Positions 9,298 to 17,994 are shown, counted from the first letter of the stretch. The stretch: 64,000 nt of DNA from Methylobacterium symbioticum (GCF_902141845.1 NZ_CABFPH010000015.1:16920-80919), one strand, 5' to 3'. The notes: a model not told the origin generated them from the sequence alone. Numbers and translations are program-made.

Positions 9298-9801
9298 GTG
9301 CCCGCTCTCTCCCTCGTCATCCGCCCCGAACATCCCGACGACGAGCCCGCCGTGGCGCGGCTCCATGCCCGCGCCTTCGGGCCGGGGCGCTATGCCCGCA
9401 CGGCCTATCGCCTGCGCGAGGGCGGCCCGCACCGGGCCGATCTCAGCGTCACCGCCTCGGTCGGCAGCTTCCTCGCCGGATCGGTGCGGATGAACGCGGT
9501 GCGGGCGAAGGGGCCCGCCTTCCTCGCGCTGGGCCCGCTCGCCGTCGATCCGAGCTTCGAGGGCCGCGGCATCGGCTCCGCCCTCATGCAGGCCGCCCTC
9601 GACGCCGCCCGCGCGGCGGGCGAGGGGCTGGTGATCCTCGTCGGGGACCTGCCGTTCTACGCGCGCTTCGGCTTCGCACCGGTGCCGCCCGGCCGGCTCG
9701 GCCTGCCGGGACCGGTCGATCCGGGCCGCTTCCTCTGGCTCGAACTCGCCGAGGGCTTTTCCGCGCGGGTCTCAGGTGTCGTCGGCGGCGTGGCCGACTG
9801 A
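9298..9801 (+). CDS. GNAT N-acetyltransferase (YhbS-like)
   Basis: This is a 167-residue acetyltransferase of the GNAT fold. The acetyl-CoA pyrophosphate loop is GRGIGSALMQAAL, preceded by LALGPLAVDPSFEG, a typical beta4 strand. FYARFGFAPVP near residue 120 is the conserved motif B of the YhbS subgroup. The start is GTG at 9298; no ATG lies near and no strong ribosome-binding site is visible, so the start is moderately certain. The substrate is unknown. A run of palindromic repeats begins 33 bp after its stop codon. Confidence 0.85.
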   Translation: MPALSLVIRPEHPDDEPAVARLHARAFGPGRYARTAYRLREGGPHRADLSVTASVGSFLAGSVRMNAVRAKGPAFLALGPLAVDPSFEGRGIGSALMQAALDAARAAGEGLVILVGDLPFYARFGFAPVPPGRLGLPGPVDPGRFLWLELAEGFSARVSGVVGGVAD

Positions 9802-9834
9802 GCGGAGCGCGACCGACCAGGATGGGGCGGGCTT

Positions 9835-10094
9835 CCCCCTCTCCCCGCGCGCGGGGAGAGGGCCGCGACGACCTCGTCGTCGGCGCGGCAAGGCGGCCGC
9901 CGAGGGTGAGGGGGCGGTTCCGAAGGCGTCACTTCCGGAATCGCCCCCTCACCGCCGCTCCGGCTTGCGCCTCCGCTTCCCACAGGGACGACGAGATCCC
10001 TGTGGGCCTCTCCCCGCATCGATCCCGGGCCTGCCCGGGATCGACACCGAGAAGCCGAAGTCGGGTAGACCCGACTTCGGGCGGGGAGAGGGGG
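9835..10094. repeat. composite palindromic element: five hairpins inside one outer stem
   Basis: Five local hairpins can be written down: 9837-9862 (12-bp stem), 9908-9950 (15 bp with one G-T pair), 9979-10006 (10 bp), 10020-10043 (11 bp) and 10055-10080 (11 bp). In addition CCCCCTCTCCCCGC at 9835-9848 pairs perfectly with GCGGGGAGAGGGGG at 10081-10094, enclosing the whole set. A further CCTCTCCCCGC at 10007-10017 can pair with the same distal arm. The modules look like separate short palindromic repeats stacked in one site. Confidence 0.85.
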
Positions 10095-10156
10095 TGCGGC
10101 ATGGCTCTTTCGATCGCTTGAAAGGCTGGGCGCCGCCGACCCAACCCCGAACGGAA

Positions 10157-10186
10157 ACGGCCCCGATCCGTCCGGATCGGGGCCGT
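10157..10186 (-). terminator. probable intrinsic terminator of the cytochrome c gene
   Basis: A perfect 14-bp stem, ACGGCCCCGATCCG at 10157-10170 and its complement at 10173-10186, lies 25 bp beyond the end of the minus-strand cytochrome gene. On that strand it is followed by TTCCGTTCGG, a weak T-rich tail. Confidence 0.7.
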
Positions 10187-10211
10187 CGCGTCGATCGAGC
10201 CGTCGGCGCTC

Positions 10212-11171
10212 CTACTTGGCGGGCTCGCCGCCGACCGAGCCCTGGCTCTCCAGAGCCTTGGCCTTCTCCTCGGCGGCCGGATCGGCCTTGGCCGGGGCCT
10301 CCTTGGCGGGGGCGGCCGGAGGTGCGGCGGGCTCGGCCTGGACCGGCGCGTTCGGGGTCGGGCCGCTGCTCTCGGGCGCCGGCTTCGGCGCGGTCTCGTT
10401 GCGGTTCTCGGTCGCCGTGTTCGGCTTCGGGCTGCCGGGCGCCTTCTCGGTCACGGGCTGGTCGATCTTGGTATCAGCGGGCTTGGCCGGGCTGTCCTTG
10501 CCCTCGGACGCCTTGCCGGCGGCGGGCTTGTCGGCGGTCGGCTTGTCGGCGGGCTTCGTCTCCGCAGGCTTGGCCCCATCCGCCTTGGCGTCACCGGCCT
10601 TCGCCTCGCCGCCCTTGGCCTCGGCGGCCTTCTCGGCGGCAGGCAGCGGCTTCGGGCTGTCCGAGAGCGTGCGCAGATAGGCGATCACGTTGGCACGATC
10701 CTGCGGCGCGGCGATGCCGGCGAAGGCCATCTTGGTGCCCTTGATGAAGCCCTTCGGGCTCTCGAGGAAGTGGTCGAGATCCTCGTAGGTCCAGGTGCCG
10801 CCCTTCTCCTTGATGCCGGCCGAGTAGTCGAAGCCGCCATGGCCGCCCTTCGGCCGCTCGACCACGTCCCAGAGATCGGGGCCGACCTTGTTCGGGCCGC
10901 CCTTCTCGAAGCTGTGGCAGGCCTGGCAGGCCTTGGTGCCGCCCTGTCCCTTCTCGGCATTGGCGCTGGCGAGCCGCACCGCGATCGGCTCGGCCTTGGC
11001 CGCGGGCGCGCCGGCGGCGGCGCTCTCGGCCGCCGGCTCGGGCAGATCGTAGCCGGCCTTGCCTGCGGGCTTGGGATGGTAGATCAGCTCGGCGACGAAG
11101 CCGGATCCGGCCGCGAACAGCAGGGCGCCGAGAACCGCGCCGGCCACCTTGTTCAGCTCGAACGAATCCAT
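10212..11171 (-). CDS. membrane-anchored c-type cytochrome (CycM-like) with long Ala/Lys/Pro tail
   Basis: This 319-residue protein has one N-terminal membrane helix (about residues 8-30, uncleaved in the CycM type) followed by a class I cytochrome c domain. The haem site is Cys82-x-x-Cys85-His86 and the likely distal ligand is Met148 in GTKMAFAG. It probably carries electrons from the bc1 complex to terminal oxidases. Residues from about 170 to 319 form a low-complexity Ala-, Lys-, Pro- and Glu-rich tail, much longer than in typical CycM proteins of about 180 residues. The gene is divergent from kdsB-pheA, an arrangement I recall from other Rhizobiales. Confidence 0.88.
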   Translation of the reverse strand: MDSFELNKVAGAVLGALLFAAGSGFVAELIYHPKPAGKAGYDLPEPAAESAAAGAPAAKAEPIAVRLASANAEKGQGGTKACQACHSFEKGGPNKVGPDLWDVVERPKGGHGGFDYSAGIKEKGGTWTYEDLDHFLESPKGFIKGTKMAFAGIAAPQDRANVIAYLRTLSDSPKPLPAAEKAAEAKGGEAKAGDAKADGAKPAETKPADKPTADKPAAGKASEGKDSPAKPADTKIDQPVTEKAPGSPKPNTATENRNETAPKPAPESSGPTPNAPVQAEPAAPPAAPAKEAPAKADPAAEEKAKALESQGSVGGEPAK

Positions 11172-11461
11172 GCTCTCTCAACTCCACGGGCGCCGCGGAC
11201 AGGGGCACCGGACATTGGAAGATTTCGAGGGTGCCTTAGCCGCTCCGGGGCGATCTTGACAATGCCGGATCGCCCTGTCGCTTGGTTGCAGGGCACAACT
11301 GTCGCATCCGCGTATCGGATCCTGCGGCGTTCGGCCCGCGGCGGGATCAAGCGGCCACCGCCGTGACCATGCCTCAGCCCCCCGGAACGACCGCCCGCCA
11401 TGACAAGGCGGGGAGGGCCTGTTAAGGCACGCGGCCGTCGCAGAGCCGGTGCCGCATCCCC

Positions 11462-12205
11462 GTGTCCGATCCCCTCGTCCTGATCCCCGCGCGCCTCGCC
11501 GCGACGCGCCTGCCGAACAAGCCGCTCGCCGACATCGCGGGCGAGCCGATGATCGTGCATGTCTGGCGCCGGGCCGTCGAGGCGGGCATCGGCCCCGTGG
11601 TGGTCGCCACCGACACCGACGCGATCGCGCAGGCCGTGCTGGCGGCGGGCGGCCTCGCGGTGATGACCCGGGCCGACCACCCGTCCGGCTCCGACCGCCT
11701 CGCCGAGGCGCTGGAGACGCTCGACCCGGAGGGCCGCCACGACGTGGTGGTCAACGTGCAGGGCGACCTGCCGACCATCGATCCGGCCGCGATCGGTGCG
11801 GCGGTGGCGCCGCTCGCCGATCGGGCGGTCGACATCGCCACCCTCTGCGCCGAGATCACGCGCGCGGAAGAGGCCGACGACCCGAACGTGGTCAAGCTCG
11901 TCGGCCATCCGGTCGGCCCGCGGCGCCTGCGCGCGCTCTACTTCACCCGGGCCCGCGCGCCCTGGGGCGAGGGCCCGCTCTTCCACCATATCGGCCTCTA
12001 CGCCTACCGCCGGACCGCGCTCGCCCGGTTCATGGCGCTGCCGCCGGGCACGCTGGAGACCCGCGAGAAGCTGGAGCAGCTGCGGGCGCTCGAGGCCGGG
12101 ATGCGCATCGACGCCGTGATCGTCGACGCCCTGCCGCTCGGCGTCGACACCCCCGCCGATCTCGAACGCGCCCGCGCCGTCATGGCCGGCCGCCCGCTCA
12201 CCTGA
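11462..12205 (+). CDS. kdsB: 3-deoxy-manno-octulosonate cytidylyltransferase
   Basis: This 247-residue enzyme makes CMP-Kdo from CTP and Kdo for lipopolysaccharide core synthesis. [21 protein letters not shown] at the N-terminus is the nucleotide-binding signature, [12 protein letters not shown] and NVQGDLPTI are the metal/CTP contacts, and [10 protein letters not shown] lies in the Kdo-binding half. Start is GTG at 11462. It is 85 bp before pheA on the same strand and probably co-transcribed with it. Confidence 0.93.
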   Translation: MSDPLVLIPARLAATRLPNKPLADIAGEPMIVHVWRRAVEAGIGPVVVATDTDAIAQAVLAAGGLAVMTRADHPSGSDRLAEALETLDPEGRHDVVVNVQGDLPTIDPAAIGAAVAPLADRAVDIATLCAEITRAEEADDPNVVKLVGHPVGPRRLRALYFTRARAPWGEGPLFHHIGLYAYRRTALARFMALPPGTLETREKLEQLRALEAGMRIDAVIVDALPLGVDTPADLERARAVMAGRPLT

Positions 12206-12290
12206 CAGCGCCGTGCCGGCGGACAGCGACCGCGCGCCGGCCCGCGCCGCGGAAGGACCGGACCGGCCTTCCGCACGAGGACGGAACAGC

Positions 12291-13145
12291 ATGAACACCA
12301 CGATCTCCTACCAGGGCGAGCCCGGGGCCAACTCGCACATCATCTCGGCCGAGGCCTTTCCCGGCTGGACCTATCTGCCCTGCCCGACCTTCGAGGACGC
12401 CCTCGCGGCGGTGACGGAGGGGCGGGCGGCGCGCGCCATGATCCCGATCGAGAACTCGATCGCCGGGCGGGTGGCCGACATCCACCACCTGATCCCGACC
12501 TCCCCGCTGCACATCGTGGCCGAGCACTTCCTGCCGATCCATTTCCAGCTCATGGCGCTGCCCGGCACCAAGGTCGAGGACCTGCGCAGCGTGCACAGCC
12601 ACGTCCACGCGCTCGGCCAGTGCCGCCGCATCATCCGGCGCCTGGGGCTCCGGGCCGTGGTGGCGAGCGACACGGCTGGGGCCGCCCGCGAGGTGGCCGA
12701 GGGCGGCGATCCGAGCCGGGGGGCGCTGGCGCCGGCCATGGCGGCGGGCGTCTACGGCCTCGACATCCTGGCCCGCGACGTCGAGGACGAGGCCCACAAC
12801 ACCACCCGCTTCGTGGTCTTCGCCCCCCAGGCCGAGCCGGTGCCGCAATCCGACGGGCCCTTCGTCACGAGCTTCATCTTCAAGGTGCGCAACATCCCGG
12901 CCGCGCTCTACAAGGGGCTCGGCGGCTTCGCGACCAACGGCATCAACATGTCGAAGCTCGAGAGCTACATGGTCGAGGGCCAGTTCACCGCGACGCAGTT
13001 CTACGCCGAGGTGGACGGCCACCCCGACGACCCGGCGCTGGCCCGGGCGCTCGACGAGCTCGCCTATTTCTCGCGCGAGTTGAAGATCATCGGCACCTAT
13101 CCCGCCCACCCCTTCCGCGAGGCGGCGCGCCCCCCGGCGGAATGA
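12291..13145 (+). CDS. pheA: prephenate dehydratase with ACT domain
   Basis: This 284-residue enzyme converts prephenate to phenylpyruvate in phenylalanine synthesis. The catalytic domain begins ISYQGEPGANSH and includes IPIENSIAGRV and the active-site motif NTTRFVVF. The C-terminal ACT domain (from about residue 195) carries GINMSKLESYM, the variant of the ESRP phenylalanine-binding motif, so feedback inhibition is likely. There is no chorismate mutase domain, as usual in alphaproteobacteria. I chose ATG 12291; the frame is open upstream to 12213 but has no family similarity there. It is convergent with galM, with a nine-base gap. Confidence 0.94.
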   Translation: MNTTISYQGEPGANSHIISAEAFPGWTYLPCPTFEDALAAVTEGRAARAMIPIENSIAGRVADIHHLIPTSPLHIVAEHFLPIHFQLMALPGTKVEDLRSVHSHVHALGQCRRIIRRLGLRAVVASDTAGAAREVAEGGDPSRGALAPAMAAGVYGLDILARDVEDEAHNTTRFVVFAPQAEPVPQSDGPFVTSFIFKVRNIPAALYKGLGGFATNGINMSKLESYMVEGQFTATQFYAEVDGHPDDPALARALDELAYFSRELKIIGTYPAHPFREAARPPAE

Positions 13146-13154
13146 GCACGCGCC

Positions 13155-14195
13155 TCAGCCCACGCTGAAGCGCCAGGTCGTCACCGCGGCGAAGCGCTCG
13201 CCCGGCCGCAGCACGGTGGAGGGGAAGCCCGGACGGTTCGGGGCGTCGGGAAAGCCCTGCGCCTCGAAGCAGACCCCGTCGCCCGAGCGATAGATCCGCC
13301 CCGACGGGCCGACCAGGGTGCCGTCGAGGGTGTTGCCGGTATAGAGTTGCAGGCCCGGCTGCGTGGTCGCGACCTCCAGGACGCGCCCGCTGCCCGGATC
13401 GCGGCAGAGGGCGGCGGGCCGGAGCGTCCCGGCCGTGCCCCGCAGCACGACATTATGGTCGTAGCCCTTGGCCCGCACGAGCTGCGGATCGGCCTCGCGG
13501 ATCCGCGCGCCGAGCGGCACGGCCTCGCGGAAGTCGAAGGGCGTGCCGGCGACCGGCCGGATCTCGCCGGTGGGGATCTGCACCGCGTCGGTCGGCGTGA
13601 AGGCGTCGGCGAAGAGCCGGACCTCGTGGCCGAGCACGTCGCCCGCCCCCTCGCCGGCGAGGTTGAAATAGCTGTGGTTCGTGAGGTTCAGGACCGTCGG
13701 CCGGTCGGTCGCGGCGGCGTAGTCGATCCGCACCACGCCGTCCTCGGGCAGGCTGTAGGTGACGCGCACGTCGAGATTGCCGGGAAACCCCATCTCGCCG
13801 TCGCGGGAGCGCCGGGTCAGGACGAGGCGGGTCTCCTCCGCCCCCTCCGCCCGCCAGAGCCGCCTGGCGAAGCCCTCCCGGCCGCCATGCAGCGTGTTCG
13901 GCGGGTCGTTGACGGGCAGCGTCACGATGCGCCCGTCGAGGGGGAAGCGGCCGCCCGCGATCCGGTTGGCGAAGCGGCCCGCCACGGCCCCGAAATGCGG
14001 GCTCACCGTCTCGTAGCCGTGAAGCGCGTCGAGGCCGAGCACGACGTTGGCGGGGCGGCCGGCACGGTCCGGCACTTCGAGGCGGGGGACGATCGCGCCG
14101 TAATCGATCACCTGCAGGCGCAGGGGGCCGCGGGCGAGGGTGTAGCGGGTGACGGGCTCGCCGTCCCGCGTCCGTCCGAAAGCCTCGCCCGCCAT
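13155..14195 (-). CDS. galM: aldose 1-epimerase (galactose mutarotase)
   Basis: This 346-residue enzyme interconverts alpha and beta anomers of aldoses. Family features are GRFANRIAGGRF, NTLHGG with the first catalytic His, NLTNHSYFNLAG with the second His, and the catalytic Glu in CFEAQGFPDAPN near the C-terminus. There is no signal peptide, so it acts in the cytoplasm. It lies between pheA (convergent) and an ABC exporter gene on the same strand; no sugar-catabolic operon surrounds it, so its physiological sugar is not evident. Confidence 0.93.
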   Translation of the reverse strand: MAGEAFGRTRDGEPVTRYTLARGPLRLQVIDYGAIVPRLEVPDRAGRPANVVLGLDALHGYETVSPHFGAVAGRFANRIAGGRFPLDGRIVTLPVNDPPNTLHGGREGFARRLWRAEGAEETRLVLTRRSRDGEMGFPGNLDVRVTYSLPEDGVVRIDYAAATDRPTVLNLTNHSYFNLAGEGAGDVLGHEVRLFADAFTPTDAVQIPTGEIRPVAGTPFDFREAVPLGARIREADPQLVRAKGYDHNVVLRGTAGTLRPAALCRDPGSGRVLEVATTQPGLQLYTGNTLDGTLVGPSGRIYRSGDGVCFEAQGFPDAPNRPGFPSTVLRPGERFAAVTTWRFSVG

Positions 14196-14288
14196 CGCCG
14201 CCCCCTCGAGGCCCGCCGCGAGCCTCCGGCAGGAATCCTAGGGCGGCTTCCGCGGAAGGGGACGCGGAGGGCTCCGATCGGGCCCCGA

Positions 14289-16055
14289 TCAGGCCCCCGC
14301 CAGGATCCCGGGCTCGTCGCGCTGGATGCGGTGCAGGTGGGCATAGGTGCCGTCCGCCGCGAGCAGGTCCTCGTGCCGGCCGGTCTCGGCGATGCGGCCG
14401 GCCTCCATCACCACGATCCGGTCGGCGGCGCGGATGGTGGAGAGGCGATGGGCGATGACGAGGGTGGTGCGCCCGGACATCAGCCGGGTCAGCGCCTCCT
14501 GCACCAGCCGCTCGCTCTCCGCATCGAGCGCCGAGGTCGCCTCGTCGAGGAGCAGGATCGGCGCGTCCTTCAGGAAGGCGCGGGCCAGCGCGATGCGCTG
14601 GCGCTCGCCCCCCGAGAGGCGCTGCCCCGCGGGCCCGACGCGGAACGCGTAGGCTTCGGGCAGGCGGGCGATGAAATCGTGGGCCGCGGCCGCCCGCGCC
14701 GCCGCCTCGATCTCGGCCTGGGTCGCGCCGGGCCGGCCGAAGCCGATATTGGCGGCCACCGTGTCGTCGAACAGCGTGACCTCCTGCGAGACCACGGCGA
14801 CCGCGGCGCGCAGGGAGGACAGGGTCACGGCGCGGACGTCCTGCCCGTCGATGGACACGGCGCCCCCGGTCACGTCGTAGAGGCGCGGCACCAGGTTGAG
14901 CAGGCTCGACTTGCCCGAGCCCGAGCGGCCGACCAGCGCCGTGGTGGTGCCGGCGGCCACGTCGAGGTCGATCCCTTCGAGGGCCGGCGCGTCCGGGCGG
15001 TAGCGGAAGCGCACATCGGCGAAGCGGATCGCGCCGGCCGCGACGCGCAGCGGCACGGCGTCGGGCCGCTCGCGGATGGTCGGGGCCTCGTCCATCAGGG
15101 CGAAGTAGCGGTTGAGGGCGGCGGCCGCCTCCTGCAGGATCGCGTTGAGGGTGCCGAGCGCCCGGGCCGGCTGGGCGGCGAGCAGGAGGGCGGCCACGTA
15201 GCCGGTGAAGTCGCCGACCGTGCGCTCGCCGGACATCACCCGGTTGCCCACCAGCACCAGCACGCCGGCCACCGCGAGGCCGCCGCCGATCTCCAGCAGC
15301 GGGTCGAGCCGGCCGCGGGCATTGGCCGCCTTCATCTTGAGGCGGCGCACCTCGTCCAGGGCGGTGCGGGCGCGCTCCTTGAGATAGCCCTCCATGGCGT
15401 AGGTCTTGGCGACGCGCACGCCCGTGAGGCTCTCCGAGATCAGGCTCGCGGTCGCGCCCATCTGCTCCTGGGTTGTGGTGGAGACGCGGCGCAGCTTGCG
15501 GCCGATCCGTCCGATCGGCCCGGCCACGAAGGGCACGGTGACGGCCGCCACCAGCGTCAGCACCGGATCCATCCAGATCAGCGCCGCCACGAGCCCGACC
15601 AGCATCGCCACGTCGCGCAGGAGCACGGTGGAGATGCGGGTCAGCGCCTCCTTGATGAAGGCGAAATCGGTGGTGAAGCGCTGGGTGAAGGCGGCCGGGC
15701 TCTCGCGGCCGAGCTGGGCGAGGTCGGCCTCGATCAGGTGGCCGTAGAGCGCGGCCTGCATGTCCGCCTCGACGCGCGTGACGACGCGGTTCGTCAGCAC
15801 GGTCTGGCCGAGCAGCGCGAAGCCGCGCACGGCAGTGACCACGATGACGACGACCGGCCCGTAGGCGAGCGCCGCCTCGTCCTTGTGGTCGAAGGCGTCG
15901 AAGGCCGCCTTGATCAGGGCCGGGTAGAGGCCGGTGGCGGCGCCGACCACGGCGATCAGCACCAGCACCAGGCCGAGCGTGGCCCGATGCGGCGAGAGCC
16001 ACTCGCGCCAGAGGCGGGCGAGGAGCGGGATCGTGTCGCCCTTCAGGCGCGCCAT
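14289..16055 (-). CDS. MsbA-type ABC exporter (fused membrane and ATPase domains)
   Basis: This is a 588-residue half-transporter: six membrane helices in residues 20-320 followed by an ATPase domain from about 350. The Walker A motif is GRSGSGKSS, the Q-loop lies in VVSQEVTLFDD, the signature is LSGGERQ, Walker B is ILLLDEATSALD and the H-loop is IAHRLSTI. It should act as a homodimer. Lipid A or another lipid is the usual cargo of this subgroup in Gram-negative bacteria, and kdsB is within 3 kb, but no sequence feature here fixes the substrate. Start ATG at 16055. Confidence 0.9.
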   Translation of the reverse strand: MARLKGDTIPLLARLWREWLSPHRATLGLVLVLIAVVGAATGLYPALIKAAFDAFDHKDEAALAYGPVVVIVVTAVRGFALLGQTVLTNRVVTRVEADMQAALYGHLIEADLAQLGRESPAAFTQRFTTDFAFIKEALTRISTVLLRDVAMLVGLVAALIWMDPVLTLVAAVTVPFVAGPIGRIGRKLRRVSTTTQEQMGATASLISESLTGVRVAKTYAMEGYLKERARTALDEVRRLKMKAANARGRLDPLLEIGGGLAVAGVLVLVGNRVMSGERTVGDFTGYVAALLLAAQPARALGTLNAILQEAAAALNRYFALMDEAPTIRERPDAVPLRVAAGAIRFADVRFRYRPDAPALEGIDLDVAAGTTTALVGRSGSGKSSLLNLVPRLYDVTGGAVSIDGQDVRAVTLSSLRAAVAVVSQEVTLFDDTVAANIGFGRPGATQAEIEAAARAAAAHDFIARLPEAYAFRVGPAGQRLSGGERQRIALARAFLKDAPILLLDEATSALDAESERLVQEALTRLMSGRTTLVIAHRLSTIRAADRIVVMEAGRIAETGRHEDLLAADGTYAHLHRIQRDEPGILAGA

Positions 16056-16135
16056 GGCTGTCTTCCGAATCCGCGGAGGTGGGCGGGGTTAACCGCCGGG
16101 ACCCCCGCGGATCAAGGGAGGCGTCTCAGTCCGGG

Positions 16136-16669
16136 TCAGTACGGACCGCCGGGGCCACCCTGCGGACCGTCGTCCCGGCCGCCATGCCGCCCGTGCCCGC
16201 GATGCCAGAAGCCCGGCCCGCGCAGGGGGCGCGACAGCATCATGGCGCGGCGCTTCTGGTCCTGATCCAGGGTGGCGTAGAGCGGCGCCGAGGCGTCGGC
16301 GAGGCGGCGCAGGGCGTCCGCCCGGGCGCTCGCGGCATCCGCCATGGCGCGCAAGGCCGCGGGCGCGTCGTCGATCATGCGGCCGCGCTCGCGGCGCGCC
16401 TCGCGCTGGTCCTGGCGCAGGCGGGAGAGATCGCGGATCGCGCCCTCGACGGGCGGCCACAGCTTCTCCTGATCAGGGGTCAGGCGCAGGCCGGCATGCA
16501 GGGCCGCTATGCGGGCATCGGCGAAGGCGGCGCGGTCCTCCTTCGAGAAGTGGCTCCAGCGCTTGGGGCCGAACGGATCGGCCCGCTCGTCACGCGCCGC
16601 GGCGACGCCCGCGAGCGAGACGGCGGCCACGCCCGCCAGGATGATACCCGAGATGACGCGTCGGGACAT
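16136..16669 (-). CDS. Spy/CpxP-like LTXXQ-motif periplasmic protein
   Basis: The 177-residue product starts with a clear signal peptide (MSRRVISGIILAGVAAVSLA). The start at 16669 is chosen because GGAGACC precedes it; an open frame upstream to 16783 lacks support. LRLTPDQEKLWPPVE is the LTxxQ motif of the Spy/CpxP superfamily, and a second copy is weakly visible around YATLDQDQKRRAMM. The rest is Arg/Ala-rich helix with a Gly/His-rich end (HRGHGRHGGRDDG) that might bind metal. Relatives are periplasmic chaperones or metal-stress proteins. It is divergent from the zinc-binding protein gene. Confidence 0.82.
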   Translation of the reverse strand: MSRRVISGIILAGVAAVSLAGVAAARDERADPFGPKRWSHFSKEDRAAFADARIAALHAGLRLTPDQEKLWPPVEGAIRDLSRLRQDQREARRERGRMIDDAPAALRAMADAASARADALRRLADASAPLYATLDQDQKRRAMMLSRPLRGPGFWHRGHGRHGGRDDGPQGGPGGPY

Positions 16670-16813
16670 GATGGTCTCCAATCGTGAGCGCCGGGGAAGG
16701 ACCTGCGGAGGGTCCTGCGCGCGATGCCAGAATGGCCGCGCTCGCATGGCCCGGTCCTGTCCGGCGCATGACAACTCCGTCATGTGAGAGGAGGGCTGTA
16801 TCGCGCTTGTGTC

Positions 16814-16828
16814 TGCAACATTGTTACA
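16814..16828. promoter_or_regulatory. candidate Zur operator
   Basis: TGCAACATTGTTACA is a near-perfect 15-bp palindrome (TGYAACA-W-TGTTRCA) about 60 bp upstream of the ZnuA-like gene start. Size, AT-rich centre and position resemble Fur-family boxes, and Zur is the expected regulator of zinc uptake. The assignment rests on position and shape only. Confidence 0.5.
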
Positions 16829-16888
16829 CTACCTCGACCCGGACGGATCGGTCGGAGCGGGGAGGCGGGCTTGCGGGTGAGGTTCTGG

Positions 16889-17815
16889 ATGCGGCGGGCA
16901 GCGGGCGGCATCGGCGCGTTCCTGCTTCTCGTCGGGCTCGCCCTGCCGGCCGCCGCCGAGCCCCTGCGGGCGGTGGCGACCTTCTCGATCCTGGCCGACC
17001 TCGTGCGGCAGGTCGGGGGTACGCATGTGAGCGTGACGAGCCTCGTGGCGCCGGGCGCGGACGCCCACGGCTACAGCCCGGCCCCGGCCGATTCGCGCGC
17101 GCTCGCCCAGGCCCAGGTGATCGTGGTGAACGGGCTCGGCTTCGAGGGCTGGATCGACCGCCTGATCCGCGCCTCCGGGGCGAAGGCGCCGGTGGTCGTG
17201 GCCTCGGCCGGCGTGCGCAGCCTCGCCGGCAATCCGGAGCACGATCACGGGGAGGGGCCCGCGCATGGGGCCGACCACCCCTCCGAGATCGATCCGCATG
17301 CCTGGCAGAGCGTGGCGAACGTGAAGACCTACATCGCCAATATCCGCGCGGGACTCGCCGCGGCGGATCCGGCCCATGCGGAGGATTATGCCCGCAACGC
17401 GGACGCCTACACGGCCAGCCTCGACCGGCTGGAGGACGAGATCCGCGCGACCATCGCGGCGATCCCTCCGGCGCACCGCCGCATCATCACCACGCACGAT
17501 TCCTTCGGCTATTTCAGCGCCGCCTACGGCCTCGCCTTCCTGGCCCCGCAGGGAGTCTCGACGGCGAGCGAGGCGAGCCCGCGGGACGTGGCACGGATCA
17601 TCCGCCAGATCCGCCGCGACAAGGTCCCGGCCGTCTTCCTCGAGACGATCGCCGACCCGCGCCTGATGCAGCAGATCGCCCGCGAGAGCGGCGCCCGGAT
17701 CGGCGGCAAGGTCTATTCCGACTCGCTCTCCCCGCCGGACGGCCCGGCCCCGACCTATCTGGACATGATGCGCACCAATCTCGGCGCGTTCCGCGCGGCG
17801 CTCGGGTCGGAGTAG
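16889..17815 (+). CDS. znuA: ZnuA-like zinc ABC transporter substrate-binding protein
   Basis: This 308-residue periplasmic binding protein belongs to cluster A-I (metal type). From ATG 16889 it begins with a signal peptide (MRRAAGGIGAFLLLVGLALPAAA); TTG 16871 and GTG 16877 are in-frame alternatives. Likely metal ligands are His60 (DAHGYSP), His137 (DPHAW) and His203 (THDSFGYF). A His-rich loop (EHDHGEGPAHGADH, residues 117-130) precedes the second ligand, as in zinc-specific rather than manganese-specific members. No permease or ATPase gene is adjacent, so it must use components encoded elsewhere. A Zur-like palindrome lies upstream. Confidence 0.88.
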   Translation: MRRAAGGIGAFLLLVGLALPAAAEPLRAVATFSILADLVRQVGGTHVSVTSLVAPGADAHGYSPAPADSRALAQAQVIVVNGLGFEGWIDRLIRASGAKAPVVVASAGVRSLAGNPEHDHGEGPAHGADHPSEIDPHAWQSVANVKTYIANIRAGLAAADPAHAEDYARNADAYTASLDRLEDEIRATIAAIPPAHRRIITTHDSFGYFSAAYGLAFLAPQGVSTASEASPRDVARIIRQIRRDKVPAVFLETIADPRLMQQIARESGARIGGKVYSDSLSPPDGPAPTYLDMMRTNLGAFRAALGSE

Positions 17816-17932
17816 GGCCGGACCCGCGCTCTCCTCCCACGACGGTCGGGCTTGCCCGGGTTTCGCTTGCAGGCCCGACCGGGAGAGGGGACCCGCGCCT
17901 GATCCAGACACCGATGGAGAGCTGGAACCGCG

Positions 17933-17994
17933 CCCTCCCTCCCCCCTCTGCGGGTGAGGGTGGCCCCTGCGTCAGCAGGGGTCGGGAGAGGGGT
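17933..17994 (+). repeat. dispersed intergenic palindromic repeat, copy 1
   Basis: This repeat has the form CCCTCYCCCCTCTGCGGGWG, then AGGGTGGCCC, a small hairpin, and GGTCGGGAGAGGGG. The inner hairpin is CCCCTGC (17964-17970) with GCAGGGG (17975-17981). A second copy lies at 40919-40975. Confidence 0.8.

Larger units (their letters stand above)
9802..10211. other. convergent intergenic region filled with hairpin repeats and a terminator
   Basis: This 410-bp gap lies between the GNAT gene (plus) and the cytochrome c gene (minus). It contains no gene. It holds the composite palindromic element at 9835-10094 and a probable terminator at 10157-10186, described separately. Confidence 0.8.

Noticed and set aside
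9835..10094. CRISPR array
   Set aside because: The hairpins differ from one another and there are no equal-length spacers between identical repeats.
13347..16265. 972-codon open frame on the plus strand
   Set aside because: It is antisense to galM and the ABC exporter and shows no family motif.
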